Shown in pieces: positions 44,240 through 53,325 of a stretch of DNA of 64,000 nucleotides. Every line of letters begins with the position of its first letter. The stretch's first letter is position 1. The notes under the pieces are model-generated. The model saw only the letters and a program-made list of their open reading frames with translations, was not told the origin of the DNA and did no database searches. The DNA is taken from positions 248,001 to 312,000 of the forward strand of contig NZ_JACEFJ010000002.1 in NCBI RefSeq assembly GCF_015354735.1. The letters are read 5' to 3'. A program made the position numbers and the translations under genes. This DNA comes from Pararhodonellum marinum. Lineage in GTDB: Bacteria; Bacteroidota; Bacteroidia; Cytophagales; Cyclobacteriaceae.

Positions 44240-45403
44240 TTAAGCATGTTTCATCAAAAGATTCAGAAACTTTCTATCCAGTTTTTGGCCATACCAATCT
44301 TCGTAGGCCACATCATTTCTGCCGGAGTTCAACACGCCGAAGCTTCCTGAGAACTCCCAAATTCCAAACCCTATCCCATTTTCATCCAAGATATCAAGTA
44401 CATCTTCAAACCAAGCCAAAAAGACATCATGGGGTGTTTTGCTATATGCCCCACATTCTCCACAATGTACACCAACTCCTTTTTGCATTAATGCTATCCA
44501 AGGTGCATAGTGTTTTTCGAGGTTTTCCCTGCTGTATTGAATTTCATTGATCTTTCCCGGCCATTTGGGATCAGGCAAGCTTTCTGGGTCTTTGTATACC
44601 CACGGGGCCGCATGGTGGGATATGGCGTGTGGATAATAGCCCCGGCAGCTTTGGGCCAAGTCCAATCCAGAAAGTTCAGGGACTGCGGTTCCTCCACCAT
44701 TGTTCCCATCTGCTATGACTACTCTTTTTTTATTGATGCCTTTGATGGTATTTAAAGCTGCTTCAGCGACCCTGTAATAATCCCCAACCGGAACAGGACC
44801 CCCTGGGGAATGTTGATCATTGGGATCTTCCCTCATAAATGGTTCATTGACCAAATCAAAGCTGAGCTTTTTGTGGGATACATTTTTGTAGCGTTTGGCC
44901 CACATTTCCCAATGGGCGCAAAAGGCATCCAGGGCTTCCTGGTCTTTCCATAGGTTATAGGGTTCCACAAAGCCTGCATTGATACAAAACCCAGGAGCCC
45001 TATGCAGGTTTAAACTGACATGAAGCCCGTGTTGGTGGGCTTTTGATATCAACCGGTCGATTTCTTCTAGACGCCTTTCATCGAAATTGAGCACCTCATC
45101 TGGCCGAATGGGCTTGGACCGGTCAAAATCAAGATAACTGGGATAAGAGATGGGAAGTCTTACAAAGTCAAATCCCCAGTCTGACATCCATTCAAGGTAT
45201 TCATCAGGATTTTTGCGTCCTTTATCCGCTTCAGGAGAGAAAAAGTCCAACAGGTTAAAGCCCCTCCATTTTGGAAGTTTGTTTGTGGGTTTGTACATGT
45301 TGGCCGCTTGAAGCCATTGAGGGCTACTTAGGCCTATTCCTGCGCCGATCAAGGCAGATTGTTTTAAGAAAATTCTTCTGGTGTTTTTTCTATACTCAGA
45401 CAT
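44240..45403 (-). CDS. Glycoside hydrolase family 5 (cellulase-type) enzyme with Tat-like signal
   Basis: A 387-residue protein. The N-terminus NTRRIFLKQSALIGAGIGLSS is a twin-arginine-like signal (RRIFLK). The GH5 barrel follows: RGFNLLDFF, FDFVRLPISYPSYL, GLHVSLNLHRAPG, SFDLVNEPF (acid/base Glu) and GVHCGECGAYSKTP (nucleophile Glu). GH5 enzymes cut beta-linked glucans or mannans with retention. It is transcribed alone on the minus strand, with 223 bp before the SDR gene. Confidence 0.88.
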   Translation of the reverse strand: MSEYRKNTRRIFLKQSALIGAGIGLSSPQWLQAANMYKPTNKLPKWRGFNLLDFFSPEADKGRKNPDEYLEWMSDWGFDFVRLPISYPSYLDFDRSKPIRPDEVLNFDERRLEEIDRLISKAHQHGLHVSLNLHRAPGFCINAGFVEPYNLWKDQEALDAFCAHWEMWAKRYKNVSHKKLSFDLVNEPFMREDPNDQHSPGGPVPVGDYYRVAEAALNTIKGINKKRVVIADGNNGGGTAVPELSGLDLAQSCRGYYPHAISHHAAPWVYKDPESLPDPKWPGKINEIQYSRENLEKHYAPWIALMQKGVGVHCGECGAYSKTPHDVFLAWFEDVLDILDENGIGFGIWEFSGSFGVLNSGRNDVAYEDWYGQKLDRKFLNLLMKHA

Positions 45404-45548
45404 AAGGTTATGATAGGTTCAATCTTGAAATTATAAAAAAATGCATAAAAAACCTCGATACTCTTTGCTGGAAAAGAATCTTCGATAAAAGACGCTAAGT
45501 AATTGCTTAATATTTCAAGTACCTTTTGGATTAGATCTAAAACACCAT

Positions 45549-46247
45549 TTATTGTCCTCCTGCTGCAATGACGGCAAAATCTACCGACTTCGCTCCCGCA
45601 GCATAAAGCACGTTGGCGCAAGCTGCCAAAGTAGCTCCTGTAGTGAGTACATCATCAACAAGCAAAACGTTTTTGTTTTGAAGGCTGCCAACATCATTGA
45701 CTTTGAAAGCATCTTGAACATTGACCAACCTTTCAAGTCTGGATTTTTTGGTTTGGGTTTCTGTCATTTTTACCCTAATCAGTTCGGTTCCTAGCCGGAT
45801 ATCCAGTATTTCAGAAAGGCCACAAGCAAATTTCTCACTTTGGTTGTATCCCCTTCTTTTGATTTTCATGGGGTGGAGCGGAACAGGGAGGATAACTTCC
45901 CAGTGGTCTTGGAAACCAGTTGACTTAAGCAATTCTCCGTAAATCCGACCTAGCTGAATGCCTAGTTCAGGTTTGTTCCTGTATTTCAGTTGATGCAGCA
46001 GTTTTTGGCTCATCCCCTTTTTGGTAAACCTGAGAAAAGACATCACCAAATTGGGTTCAGCTAATCCTAAAATCTTGATTTTGAGTTCGTTATTCTGAGG
46101 TCTCAAATGATAGGAAGCAATAGGTAATTTTGCCTCACACAGCTTACACAACTGGTTTTCAAAGCTGAAAAGACTCCTCTTACAGACGCAGCAGGTTCTC
46201 GGAAATACAAGGGACAAAAAATCTTCCCAAAAAGTGAAACGCTTCAT
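45549..46247 (-). CDS. ComF-like amidophosphoribosyltransferase-family protein
   Basis: A 232-residue protein with an N-terminal zinc finger (CCVCKRSL...QLCKLC) and a C-terminal phosphoribosyltransferase domain with NVLLVDDVLTTGATLAACANVL, the PRPP-binding loop. Full-length match to ComF, needed for uptake of single-stranded DNA in naturally competent bacteria; in others its job is unclear. It is divergent from the carboxymuconolactone-like gene across 77 bp. Confidence 0.9.
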   Translation of the reverse strand: MKRFTFWEDFLSLVFPRTCCVCKRSLFSFENQLCKLCEAKLPIASYHLRPQNNELKIKILGLAEPNLVMSFLRFTKKGMSQKLLHQLKYRNKPELGIQLGRIYGELLKSTGFQDHWEVILPVPLHPMKIKRRGYNQSEKFACGLSEILDIRLGTELIRVKMTETQTKKSRLERLVNVQDAFKVNDVGSLQNKNVLLVDDVLTTGATLAACANVLYAAGAKSVDFAVIAAGGQ

Positions 46248-46324
46248 GAAAAAGGCTTGTTGGTTCTAATTCACAGGGAAATACCTGTTATATTTGCTAG
46301 TTAATTCAAACATACCTTAAGTTA

Positions 46325-46681
46325 ATGAATTTAGTAGAAGAATTCAATGCCTATAGAAGCCAGATGAATGAAAAAATCATGGCTACAGACAATAAAGTAG
46401 TAAAGCGGTTCTTCAACTTGGACACCAATGCCTATGCAGCTGGGGCAGTAGATGTCAAGTCAAAAGAAATGATCGGATTGGCTTGTTCTATGGTGTTGAG
46501 ATGTGATGATTGCGTGCGCTATCACCTGGGAAAGTGCCATGAGTTGGGTTTAAGTACCGAAGAAGTTTTTGAGGTATTTTCCCTTGCCACATTAATAGGT
46601 GGAAGCATTGTGATCCCCCACCTCCGTAGGGCCACGGAATATTGGGAAGAGCTAGAAAAGCAAATAGAAAGAAATGTTTAA
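46325..46681 (+). CDS. Carboxymuconolactone decarboxylase-fold protein
   Basis: A 118-residue AhpD-like protein with GLACSMVLRCDDCVRYHLGKCHELG (a CxxC with following His) and a C-terminal helix rich in Arg/Glu (IPHLRRATEYWEELEKQIE). These proteins form helical oligomers with peroxidase or disulfide-reducing activity. It opens the long plus-strand gene run that continues through mnmG. Its stop overlaps the next gene by eight bases. Confidence 0.85.
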   Translation: MNLVEEFNAYRSQMNEKIMATDNKVVKRFFNLDTNAYAAGAVDVKSKEMIGLACSMVLRCDDCVRYHLGKCHELGLSTEEVFEVFSLATLIGGSIVIPHLRRATEYWEELEKQIERNV

Positions 46682-47036
46682 GAAAGATCTAGATCTTGAA
46701 AAACGTTGGGGTAAGCTTCTGCTTGCCATTGAAGAGGTTATCGGCAAAAAGCCGGCAGACCTGAATGGGGTGATCTTTATCATAGGCGTTCAGGAGTTAG
46801 GTCAAGGGTTTAAAAATTTCTCCAAAGAACAAAAACAGGATTTAATGCATATTGGCATTTGCAAAGTCCTTAGTTTGGCAGGCTTTTATGAACTTGACTT
46901 TATTGATCAAGATGGGTGGCCCCATTGGAAATTGGTCAAGGAATTGCCTTTCTTTGATGTATTAGAACAGGAAAAATTACTTAAGATTCAGGTTTTGGAT
47001 TATTTCGAACAAGAGTTTGAGGTGATCATCAAATGA
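46674..47036 (+). CDS. Conserved hypothetical protein, 120 aa
   Basis: A soluble, mostly helical protein with no signal or membrane segment (KRWGKLLLAIEEVIGKKPADLNGVIFIIGVQELGQGFKNFSKEQKQDLMHIGICKVLSLAGFYEL). It starts inside the end of the CMD-fold gene (8-base overlap), implying coupled translation, and is followed 51 bp later by xth. Such small proteins recur next to exonuclease genes in Bacteroidota, but I know no function. Confidence 0.65.
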   Translation: MFKKDLDLEKRWGKLLLAIEEVIGKKPADLNGVIFIIGVQELGQGFKNFSKEQKQDLMHIGICKVLSLAGFYELDFIDQDGWPHWKLVKELPFFDVLEQEKLLKIQVLDYFEQEFEVIIK

Positions 47037-47087
47037 GACAAATTCGGCGTCCCATAAAGGATTGATTGATAAGAATAAGAAATAAAA

Positions 47088-47852
47088 ATGAAATTCATTA
47101 CTTACAATGTTAACGGAATTAGAGCGGCACTAAACAGGGGTTTTGGAGAATGGTTGCTTCAAGAAAATCCCGATGTGATTGGTTTACAGGAGGTTAAAGC
47201 ATCTGAAGCACAATTTGATACAAGCATTTTTGAGGATATGGGTTACCATATATATTGGTATCCAGCCATCAAAAAAGGGTATAGCGGTGTCGCAATTCTG
47301 AGTAAAATCAAAGCGAAGCATGTGGAATACGGCATGGGTCATTCGATGTATGACGACGAAGGTCGAATGATTAGAGTTGATTTTGATGGATTATCTTTCC
47401 TTTCGGCCTATTTTCCTTCCGGAACTACAGGAGACATCCGACAGGAATTTAAATACCGTTTTCTAGACGACATTTATGGATATACTCAGGATTTAATCAA
47501 AAAATTTCCTAATTTGATTTTAAGCGGAGATTACAACATTTGTCACAAAGCCATTGACATCCATAATCCGATTTCCAATAAAAACTCTTCTGGATTTCTT
47601 CCGGAGGAAAGGGCTTGGATGGATAAATTTACTCAGTCTGGATTCGATGACAGTTTCCGATTAATGAATCAGGAACCACATCAGTACACATGGTGGAGTT
47701 ATCGGGCAAATGCAAGGGTCAAAAACCTGGGTTGGCGAATTGACTATCACATGACAAGTCTGCCCTTAAAAACCAGGGTAAAGGCGAGTACCATTTTACA
47801 TGAAGCAAAACATTCGGACCATTGTCCCGTACTATTGGAATTAGATCATTAA
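47088..47852 (+). CDS. xth: Exodeoxyribonuclease III / AP endonuclease
   Basis: A 254-residue EEP-fold nuclease that removes abasic sites and damaged 3' ends in base-excision repair. Key blocks: ITYNVNGIRAAL (start), PDVIGLQEVKA (metal Glu), GDYNICHKAIDIHNP (Asp/Asn), WTWWSYRANARVKNLGWRIDYHM and the C-terminal HSDHCPVLLEL with the catalytic His. The full-length family match is clear. Confidence 0.95.
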   Translation: MKFITYNVNGIRAALNRGFGEWLLQENPDVIGLQEVKASEAQFDTSIFEDMGYHIYWYPAIKKGYSGVAILSKIKAKHVEYGMGHSMYDDEGRMIRVDFDGLSFLSAYFPSGTTGDIRQEFKYRFLDDIYGYTQDLIKKFPNLILSGDYNICHKAIDIHNPISNKNSSGFLPEERAWMDKFTQSGFDDSFRLMNQEPHQYTWWSYRANARVKNLGWRIDYHMTSLPLKTRVKASTILHEAKHSDHCPVLLELDH

Positions 47853-47890
47853 TTAAGAAAATTCTACCTAAAATATTTAATAAAAGCTGA

Positions 47891-48292
47891 ATGAAATCCA
47901 TAAAAATTTCTATCCCTTCAATGATTGAAAACATTAAAATCATTGAAAGCTTTATAGACAATGCCAAAGAAAAGTTTGACATCAATGATGACATTTACGG
48001 AAATATCATGATTTCGGTAACTGAGTGCGTCAGTAATGCGATCATCCATGGCAACCAAAACAAAGGAAACAAAAAGGTAGATTTAGAATTGAAGTTCCTG
48101 GAAAATCAGCTTCAATTTATTATTGAGGATGAAGGAGATGGATTCGACTTTGATGACCTCAATGATCCAACTGCTCCCGAAAATCTGGAGAATCCGGGAG
48201 GGAGAGGCATATTCATCATCAAACACCTTTGTGATGAAGTCAGCTTTGAAAATGAGGGGAAAAGAATTGTCCTAACTTTCTACATGAATTAA
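47891..48292 (+). CDS. RsbW-like anti-sigma factor serine kinase
   Basis: A 133-residue GHKL ATPase of the RsbW/SpoIIAB type: N-box ECVSNAIIHGN, G1 DEGDGFDFDD and G2 GGRGIFIIKHL. It may phosphorylate an antagonist or bind a sigma factor. The usual partner (STAS-domain anti-anti-sigma) is not in this window. It begins 38 bp after xth and ends 5 bp before ybeY. Confidence 0.88.
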   Translation: MKSIKISIPSMIENIKIIESFIDNAKEKFDINDDIYGNIMISVTECVSNAIIHGNQNKGNKKVDLELKFLENQLQFIIEDEGDGFDFDDLNDPTAPENLENPGGRGIFIIKHLCDEVSFENEGKRIVLTFYMN

Positions 48293-48297
48293 TTGCA

Positions 48298-48726
48298 ATG
48301 CCAATCCTTTTCTTTGAGGAAGACATCAAATACCAGCTTCCCCAAAAATTGAAAGTGAAAAAATGGTTGCGTGAAATTGCTGCAATTCATGGATTTTGGA
48401 TTTCCAACTTAAACTTTATCTTTTGTTCAGATGAGTATCTCTATGAATTAAATCGGGATTACTTGGACCATGATACGTATACAGACATCATCACCTTCGA
48501 TAATTCAGAAAATTCAAAAGTCATTGAAGGAGATGTTTTTATAAGTATTGATAGAGTAAAAGAAAATGCGCGAAATAGAAACGAGGTTTTTGAAAAAGAA
48601 CTAAGAAGGGTGCTAAGCCATGGTGTCCTTCATCTTTGTGGTTTCAAAGATAAAACGCAGAAAGATTCGTTGAAAATGAGAGAAAAAGAAGATTTCGCTT
48701 TATCAGTTTTTGACAGCTTGAATTAA
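48298..48726 (+). CDS. ybeY: YbeY endoribonuclease, rRNA maturation factor
   Basis: A 142-residue metal-dependent RNase that matures the 3' end of 16S rRNA and supports ribosome quality control. The signature is RRVLSHGVLHLCGFKDKTQ: two His of HGxLHLxGxDH are present, while the third His position is replaced by the Lys of FKDK. Upstream, DIITFDNSENSKVIEGDVFIS is the second conserved block. The next gene, mnmG, starts 69 bp later after two palindromes. Confidence 0.92.
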   Translation: MPILFFEEDIKYQLPQKLKVKKWLREIAAIHGFWISNLNFIFCSDEYLYELNRDYLDHDTYTDIITFDNSENSKVIEGDVFISIDRVKENARNRNEVFEKELRRVLSHGVLHLCGFKDKTQKDSLKMREKEDFALSVFDSLN

Positions 48727-48728
48727 AC

Positions 48729-48744
48729 TGTTCCACGTGGAACA
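48729..48744. promoter_or_regulatory. parS-like ParB-binding palindrome, copy 1
   Basis: TGTTCCACGTGGAACA is a perfect 16-bp palindrome fitting the ParB parS pattern TGTTnCACGTGnAACA. It is in the ybeY-mnmG gap, three bases after the ybeY stop. parS sites normally cluster near the replication origin. Confidence 0.8.
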
Positions 48745-48763
48745 GTGTTAAAAGACCAACTGA

Positions 48764-48779
48764 TGTTCCACGTGGAACA
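48764..48779. promoter_or_regulatory. parS-like ParB-binding palindrome, copy 2
   Basis: The same 16-bp palindrome, 35 bases after copy 1. It is extended to 18 bp by A and T outside (48763-48780). It lies 16 bases before the mnmG start, so a bound ParB could also affect mnmG expression. Confidence 0.8.
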
Positions 48780-48795
48780 TCTCAATTATAAGGAT

Positions 48796-50661
48796 ATGTT
48801 TCCAGAGTACGATGTAATAGTAGTAGGGGCAGGACATGCCGGTTGTGAAGCAGCACATGCTGCTGCAAAAATGGGATCCAGTGTTTTATTATGTACCATG
48901 AACATGAACACCATTGCCCAAATGTCTTGCAATCCGGCAATGGGCGGCGTGGCCAAGGGTCAAATCGTGAGAGAAATTGACGCACTTGGTGGGTTGTCCG
49001 GGATCATTGCAGACAAGTCCATGATTCAATTTAGAATGTTAAATAGGTCTAAAGGCCCGGCAATGTGGTCTCCTAGGACCCAAAACGACAGGATGAAATT
49101 TGCTGAAGAGTGGCGGCTTGCATTGGAACAAACCTCAGGCGTAGATTTTTGGCAGGAAATGATTACAGGGCTATTGATAAAAGACCGCCGAGCGGTAGGA
49201 GTAAGGACTGGCATGGGTTTAGAGATCAATGCAAAATCAGTAGTCTTAACCAATGGCACTTTCCTTAATGGCATCATACACATCGGTGAAAAGCAATTGG
49301 GTGGGGGAAGAACAGGTGAGGCAGCTGCCAAGGGAATTACCGAACAGCTGGTTCAACTGGGTTTTGAATCCGGCCGGATGAAAACTGGTACTCCCCCAAG
49401 AGTCGATGGAAGGAGTTTGGATTACAGTAAAATGGAAGTCCAATATGGGGATGAAAACCCTGAAAAGTTCTCTTATACAGACCAAACCAGTCCATTAAAA
49501 CACCAACACAACTGCTGGATCACTTATACCAACAAATCGGTTCATGAGACGCTGGAAACAGGTTTTGACAGATCTCCTATGTTCAATGGAAGGATACAGG
49601 GACTAGGACCAAGGTATTGTCCTTCCATAGAAGATAAAATCAATCGTTTTGCAGAACGGGATAGGCATCAGATATTTGTGGAGCCAGAAGGCTGGAATAC
49701 TGTCGAGATGTATGTAAATGGTTTTTCTACCTCTCTTCCAGAAGATGTCCAATATGCCGCAATCAGGAAAATCGCCGGGTTTGAAAATGCAAAAATGTTT
49801 CGCCCAGGTTATGCGATCGAATATGATTATTTTCCGCCTACCCAGCTTAAATTGACCTTAGAAACACATTTAATAGAACATCTGTTTTTTGCAGGACAAA
49901 TCAACGGAACTACCGGTTATGAGGAAGCCGCAGCTCAAGGTTTAATTGCGGGTATTAATGCCTCTCAAAAAGTACAGGAAAAAGATCCTTTCCTTTTGAA
50001 AAGATCCGAAGCCTACATCGGTGTCTTAGTGGATGATCTGATCAATAAAGGGACAGAGGAACCTTACAGAATGTTTACATCAAGGGCAGAATTCAGGCTT
50101 TTGCTGAGACAGGACAATGCGGACTTAAGACTAACCCGACTTGGGCATCAAGTTGGCTTAGCCGATGACATACGGCTAGAGAAAGTATTAGACAAACAAT
50201 CCGAGACCAACGATTTGATTGAGAAATTGAAGCAAATGAAGCTGAGTCCTGAATCAATCAATAATGGTCTTGAAAATTTGGATACTGCTACAATTAAGGA
50301 GAAAATAAGTGTTGAAAAGTTGCTCAAAAGGCCCCATGTAGGAATTTTAGACTTAGTAACCATGGACAAAGATTTCAAAAGCTTTATCTCCCCTTTTTCA
50401 AAAGAAGTCATAGAGCAAGCAGAAATCACCATTAAATATGAGAGTTACATAGAAAAAGAAAAGATGATGGTAGATAAAATCAACAACATGGAAAACTTTA
50501 GAATTCCAAGTAAATTTGACTATCTCGCTATACCTGCGCTCTCTGCTGAAGGAAAACAAAAGCTTCATAAAGTCAAACCAGAAACTTTAGGACAGGCCTC
50601 TAGGATCAGCGGGGTTTCCCCTGCGGATTTATCCATTTTAACTGTATATCTTGGCCGTTAA
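48796..50661 (+). CDS. mnmG: tRNA uridine-5-carboxymethylaminomethyl modification enzyme MnmG (GidA)
   Basis: A 621-residue FAD protein. It acts with MnmE to modify U34 of tRNAs reading NNA and NNG codons. MFPEYDVIVVGAGHAGCEAA holds the FAD-binding GxGxxG; NPAMGGVAKGQIVREIDALGG, GTPPRVDGRSLDYS and SAEGKQKLHKVKPETLGQASRISGVSPADLSIL are strong family blocks. ATG 48796 is chosen because it starts the conserved MFPEYD; upstream in-frame starts at 48745 and 48763 run through the ParB palindromes. In many bacteria mnmG lies next to the replication origin. Confidence 0.96.
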   Translation: MFPEYDVIVVGAGHAGCEAAHAAAKMGSSVLLCTMNMNTIAQMSCNPAMGGVAKGQIVREIDALGGLSGIIADKSMIQFRMLNRSKGPAMWSPRTQNDRMKFAEEWRLALEQTSGVDFWQEMITGLLIKDRRAVGVRTGMGLEINAKSVVLTNGTFLNGIIHIGEKQLGGGRTGEAAAKGITEQLVQLGFESGRMKTGTPPRVDGRSLDYSKMEVQYGDENPEKFSYTDQTSPLKHQHNCWITYTNKSVHETLETGFDRSPMFNGRIQGLGPRYCPSIEDKINRFAERDRHQIFVEPEGWNTVEMYVNGFSTSLPEDVQYAAIRKIAGFENAKMFRPGYAIEYDYFPPTQLKLTLETHLIEHLFFAGQINGTTGYEEAAAQGLIAGINASQKVQEKDPFLLKRSEAYIGVLVDDLINKGTEEPYRMFTSRAEFRLLLRQDNADLRLTRLGHQVGLADDIRLEKVLDKQSETNDLIEKLKQMKLSPESINNGLENLDTATIKEKISVEKLLKRPHVGILDLVTMDKDFKSFISPFSKEVIEQAEITIKYESYIEKEKMMVDKINNMENFRIPSKFDYLAIPALSAEGKQKLHKVKPETLGQASRISGVSPADLSILTVYLGR

Positions 50662-50665
50662 AGAC

Positions 50666-51556
50666 ATGTACGAGAGGTTAAATAAATGCCCGCTATGCAA
50701 AAGCGGGCTTTTTCTTAATCATCAGATCATAAAAGACCATTCTATCAGTCAAGAATCGTTTGTGGTTTGTAAGTGCAATTCCTGTGGATTGCTTTTTACC
50801 AACCCAAGACCACATGCAGACCAAATCGATAAGTACTATGCTTCTGAAGATTATATCTCACATCAAGACAATACGAAGAACCTAATCCATTTGGTCTATA
50901 AAATTGTACGGCGGATTACGATTCGACAAAAAGTCACATTGATAAATAAATTGAAACCAAAAAAAGGCCGGTTATTGGATTATGGTGCAGGAACAGGATA
51001 TTTTTTGAATGCAGCAATTAAGGAAGGCTGGAACGGAGTTGGCTATGAACCCAACTCAACCGCAGTGAAAATTGCAAAAGAGAATTTTGGCCTAACGTTT
51101 TTCAGTGATCTCAAAAGTGTAAAAGAAGAAAAGAAATTTGATGTAATCACTTTGTTTCATGTTCTCGAACATGTACATGAACTCAGAAAAACCATTAAAC
51201 TGCTCCTAAATAAACTTAAATCCACAGGCATTATATGCGTGGCCCTGCCAAATACAGCTTCCTTGGATGCAGTTACCTACAATCAAACCTGGGCCGCCTG
51301 GGATGTACCTAGGCATTTATACCATTTTGATCAAAAATCCGTTGAATTTCTAGCCAAAGAATTTGATCTAAAAATAATTTCTAGAAAACCTATGCTATTC
51401 GATAGTTACTATGTTTCATGGCTTTCAGAAAATTTCCAAGAAAATAACCTATTCAAAAAAGCATTTACTGCTTTTCGAAATGGTTGGAATTCTAATAAAG
51501 CAGCCAAAGAGGACAAGAACTACAGCAGTATATTATATATTCTGAAGAAAAAATGA
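50666..51556 (+). CDS. SAM-dependent methyltransferase with N-terminal zinc ribbon
   Basis: A 296-residue protein. The N-terminus has CPLCKSG...CKCNSCGLLFTNPRP, a two-Cys-pair zinc ribbon, followed by a class I methyltransferase domain: LLDYGAGTGYFLNAAIKEGWNGVGYEPN, DVITLFHVLEHV and CVALPNTASLDAVTYNQTWAAWDVPRHLYHF. This is the type of methyltransferase found beside sugar or O-antigen genes, but here it is within the mnmG run, four bases after that gene. The substrate is unknown. Confidence 0.85.
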   Translation: MYERLNKCPLCKSGLFLNHQIIKDHSISQESFVVCKCNSCGLLFTNPRPHADQIDKYYASEDYISHQDNTKNLIHLVYKIVRRITIRQKVTLINKLKPKKGRLLDYGAGTGYFLNAAIKEGWNGVGYEPNSTAVKIAKENFGLTFFSDLKSVKEEKKFDVITLFHVLEHVHELRKTIKLLLNKLKSTGIICVALPNTASLDAVTYNQTWAAWDVPRHLYHFDQKSVEFLAKEFDLKIISRKPMLFDSYYVSWLSENFQENNLFKKAFTAFRNGWNSNKAAKEDKNYSSILYILKKK

Positions 51557-53325
51557 GATTTAATCACTTAGTTTATAGCGTTCTTGCTCTCTTGATTATA
51601 TTAGCATGCGCCAGACAAAGTACACCATTGGGGGGCCCTCAGGACGAGGATCCACCGAGATTAATTTCATCAAACCCTGAGGATCAATCACTTAACGTAT
51701 CACCGAGAGAAATTATTCTAGAATTCAGTGAATATATAAAAGTAGAAAATCCTAACAAGCAAATTATCATCACCCCAAAGCTGAACACAGATGAAATTGA
51801 ATACGTCGCTCTTAAAAACAGATTGAACATCAAACTAAATCAAGAATTGGAGGATAGTACAACCTATGTTTTCAATTTTCAAACAAGCGTAAAAGATATT
51901 ACCGAAAATAATCCAGCCGAAAATCTCAAATTGGTCTTTTCTACAGGCAATGAGATAGATAGCCTTAATTTTTCCGGAAAGGTACATTATCTTTTCCCCA
52001 TCAAAGACAAACAAATAAAAAAGGTCTTGGTAGGTCTATACCAAGCCAATGATACCACCGATGTGGTAACCGCTCCACCGTACTATATAGCTCAGGCTGA
52101 TACATCTGGAAACTTTGAAATAACGAATATCAAAGCAGGTAGATACCGTGCATATGCATGGTATGATGATAACAATTCCTTAAAGGCAGAACCCAAGACA
52201 GAACCATATGCCTTTATAGCAGATACCATTGATATGCAGGAAGACATTCGAGATGTAAGGTTAAATTTATTTAGGTCTGATATCACCCCGCTGGCCATTA
52301 ACAGAAGCAGCTCTGTTCAGGGAAGCTACGACCTGGTTTTAAGCAAAGATCCAGTCGATGTACAGATCACCCATCCAGACTTTTTAAGTGATTTGTATTA
52401 CAGAATCAAAGAAAAAAACATACGTCTATATCACAGAAAACTGGTCAATGATAGCACAGAAATCAGTTTAAGTATAAGAGATTCCGTGGGATTCAAAATA
52501 GATACTACTATTTATGCGGTATTCGAGGAAAGCACCCGTGCCAAAGAAAAACTTGAAGTTTCTGCCAATAGCGGCAAAAACTTTGTAAAAACCATAAGAG
52601 CTGAGCTTACATTTAATAAACCTATTTTACATATTAACTATGATTCCCTTTTGGTAAAATTTGATACAGCTTCAGTTATTCCCATAAGAGCTGAAAATGT
52701 TTCTTTTTTGGACAGCACCCGATTAAATGTACTGAGTGTTGCCATAACCGTTCCCGACACAGTCATTACTGAAATATTTACCGTTTATGCAGCTGATTCT
52801 ACATTCACGGACGTGGAGGGTATGATGAATGAAAACAAATTGGAGGCTAATTATAAAAAGATAAAATCTGAAAACTTAGCGGATATGATAGAAGGCAGAA
52901 TTCTTACAGATGAATTCCCTATACTAGTTCAACTGCTCAATAAAAAAGACGAATTAATGTATGAACAATACCTTAATGAAACCAATCAATACAGATTTAA
53001 TGACATAGAAGCGGGTGATTATCAAATAAGAGCCATAATTGACCGGAATAAGAACAGGAAATGGGATACAGGAGACATCACAATCGGCAGGCAACCAGAG
53101 CCAATATACTATTTTAAAAACCCCGTAGACAGTACTCGTTTTTTAATGATAAGAGGGGGATGGGCCATGGAACAGATGGATGTCAAACCTATCAGAGAGT
53201 CAGGTATACCTGCCAAACCCCAAACGCCCATACCTACCTCAGAAGAAACAGAAATACAAGAACCAATTATTAGGGAAGAAACAGAAGAACAGGGTCAATC
53301 TGAAGAAGAAAATATTGAGAAATAA
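51553..53325 (+). CDS. Large Ig-like-domain lipoprotein, 590 aa
   Basis: The signal peptide ends in LIILAC (Cys19), followed by ARQSTPLGGPQDEDPP, a common Bacteroidota surface-lipoprotein start. A Big_5-type Ig-like domain (about residues 35-130, PPRLISSNPEDQSLNVSPREIILEFSEYIKV) leads to beta-sandwich repeats, including FEITNIKAGRYRAYAWYDDNNS and a similar YRFNDIEAGDYQIRAIIDRNKNRKWDTGD near the end. An acidic tail closes it (EETEEQGQSEEENIE). Function is unknown. It overlaps the methyltransferase gene by four bases and ends just before the candidate origin. Confidence 0.8.
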   Translation: MRFNHLVYSVLALLIILACARQSTPLGGPQDEDPPRLISSNPEDQSLNVSPREIILEFSEYIKVENPNKQIIITPKLNTDEIEYVALKNRLNIKLNQELEDSTTYVFNFQTSVKDITENNPAENLKLVFSTGNEIDSLNFSGKVHYLFPIKDKQIKKVLVGLYQANDTTDVVTAPPYYIAQADTSGNFEITNIKAGRYRAYAWYDDNNSLKAEPKTEPYAFIADTIDMQEDIRDVRLNLFRSDITPLAINRSSSVQGSYDLVLSKDPVDVQITHPDFLSDLYYRIKEKNIRLYHRKLVNDSTEISLSIRDSVGFKIDTTIYAVFEESTRAKEKLEVSANSGKNFVKTIRAELTFNKPILHINYDSLLVKFDTASVIPIRAENVSFLDSTRLNVLSVAITVPDTVITEIFTVYAADSTFTDVEGMMNENKLEANYKKIKSENLADMIEGRILTDEFPILVQLLNKKDELMYEQYLNETNQYRFNDIEAGDYQIRAIIDRNKNRKWDTGDITIGRQPEPIYYFKNPVDSTRFLMIRGGWAMEQMDVKPIRESGIPAKPQTPIPTSEETEIQEPIIREETEEQGQSEEENIEK

